From Bacteroidales bacterium UBA1216 (GTDB taxonomy: Bacteria > Bacteroidota > Bacteroidia > Bacteroidales > Paludibacteraceae), in NCBI GenBank assembly GCA_002309255.1, contig DBXI01000060.1:1-5642 (forward strand): a stretch of 5,642 nt of DNA. Reading direction: 5' to 3'. Positions 5,326 to 5,642 of this stretch are shown piece after piece; the first letter of the stretch is position 1; each line of letters begins with the position of its first letter. Made by a program: the position numbers and the translations under genes. The notes beneath the pieces were generated by a model, which saw only the letters and a list, made by a program, of their open reading frames with translations, was not told the DNA's origin and did no database searches.

Positions 5326-5445
5326 TTCCCCGGACGGGAGTTCTTATCTCGCTTCGCTCGAACGATTATTGCGATGAACCACTATGCTTTTGTGTCTTAT
5401 CCGCTATCTCGGCTTCGGCAAAGCATTTGCGTTTCATTCGCAATT

Positions 5446-5463
5446 TTCGCATCCCTCTCTTTC
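5446..5463 (+). repeat. Near-perfect copy of the tRNA-Ser(UGA) 3' end (attachment-site-like)
   Basis: TTCGCATCCCTCTCTTTC here matches TTCGAATCCCTCTCTTTC at 5235-5252 in the tRNA (T loop through the 3' acceptor strand) at 17 of 18 bases, in the same orientation and 211 bases downstream. The flanks do not resemble a tRNA, so this is not a tRNA pseudogene. Direct repeats of a tRNA 3' end are the usual mark of site-specific integration by tyrosine recombinases. No integrase is present in the window. Confidence 0.5.
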
Positions 5464-5470
5464 ATTTCCC

Positions 5471-5642
5471 TCAGTAGAGCCTTTTCGTTGCGTCGTACGA
5501 CTCCACCGTTTTGGTCTGGATGATCACCGTCGTGTCACCACGCTGGATGCTGGATGAGGTGGTGGTGATCGTACGCGTCACGTTGCAGGATGATAGGGCG
5601 AGAGCGCCGATACAGGCTGCAAGTGCGGATAGGATAATTACT
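5471..5642 (-). CDS. Small lipoprotein, 5' end cut by the window edge
   Basis: An open frame of 56 visible residues reads leftward from the window end to a TGA stop at 5473-5471. It starts VIILSALAACIGALALSSCN, a hydrophobic signal sequence ending in the lipobox LSSC, with the predicted lipidated Cys at visible residue 19. The mature part is only about 38 residues (NVTRTITTT through RGDTTVIIQTKTVESYDATKRLY), rich in Thr and Ser, so this would be a tiny membrane-anchored protein. The signal lacks only its first few residues (probably a MKK-like start), so the gene is almost complete. No family was recognised. It converges on tRNA-Ser(UGA) across the shared terminators. Confidence 0.8.
   Translation of the reverse strand, partial: VIILSALAACIGALALSSCNVTRTITTTSSSIQRGDTTVIIQTKTVESYDATKRLY

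Noticed and set aside
5366..5452. Minus-strand 28-residue frame (MRKLRMKRKCF...) after the lipoprotein gene
   Set aside because: Too short, no ribosome site or family resemblance, and its start codon lies within the tRNA-like repeat.

Overview
The window looks like chromosomal DNA from a member of the Bacteroidales, probably near Prevotellaceae. Three things point there. The promoters have the Bacteroidetes form (TTG/TTTG, 19-20 bases, then TAnnTTTG) and the genes lack clear Shine-Dalgarno sequences. The QueA homologue is the long Bacteroidetes form. The secreted glycosidase ends in a short 'GxYIHNGKKI'-type tail common in Bacteroidales exported proteins. The genus is an inference; no marker gene fixes it.

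Layout from left to right. Positions 1-25 hold the 5' end of a serine tRNA on the minus strand, cut by the window edge. Upstream of it (26 to about 172) lies a GC-rich stretch that folds into back-to-back hairpins, preceded by an excellent minus-strand promoter (177-207) in AT-rich DNA. Positions 297-5039 hold four minus-strand genes that read as one operon. In order of transcription they are a THUMP-domain rRNA methyltransferase, a queA-family tRNA ribosyltransferase-isomerase, a secreted GH53 endo-beta-1,4-galactanase and a TatD-family metal-dependent hydrolase. The methyltransferase frame overlaps queA by 140 bases, queA and the galactanase are 48 bases apart, and the galactanase stop overlaps the tatD start as ATGA. 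A divergent promoter region (5040-5169) drives this operon leftward and a complete tRNA-Ser(UGA) (5170-5254) rightward. The tRNA ends at a strong symmetrical hairpin terminator. Beyond it, a non-coding stretch carries a near-perfect copy of the tRNA 3' end (5446-5463), followed by a small minus-strand lipoprotein gene that lacks only its first few codons.

Two of the operon enzymes act on RNA: one is predicted to methylate rRNA and the other makes epoxyqueuosine in tRNA. TatD is a housekeeping nuclease/hydrolase. The galactanase is the odd member, because it is exported and degrades plant galactan, and no SusC/D-type genes are visible beside it.

The most noteworthy signals are these: (1) the chain of hairpins between a strong promoter and the left tRNA-Ser, which is either an unusually long structured tRNA leader or a small RNA; (2) a family of about 20-base repeats (plus-strand consensus TCTTTKAGCGSAGCGGTCTTT) at three places in the operon, lying inside coding sequence, at gene ends, and where the methyltransferase frame runs on into queA; (3) an 18-base duplication of the tRNA-Ser(UGA) 3' end about 210 bases downstream, resembling an integration scar; and (4) two divergent promoters that are near-identical inverted copies.
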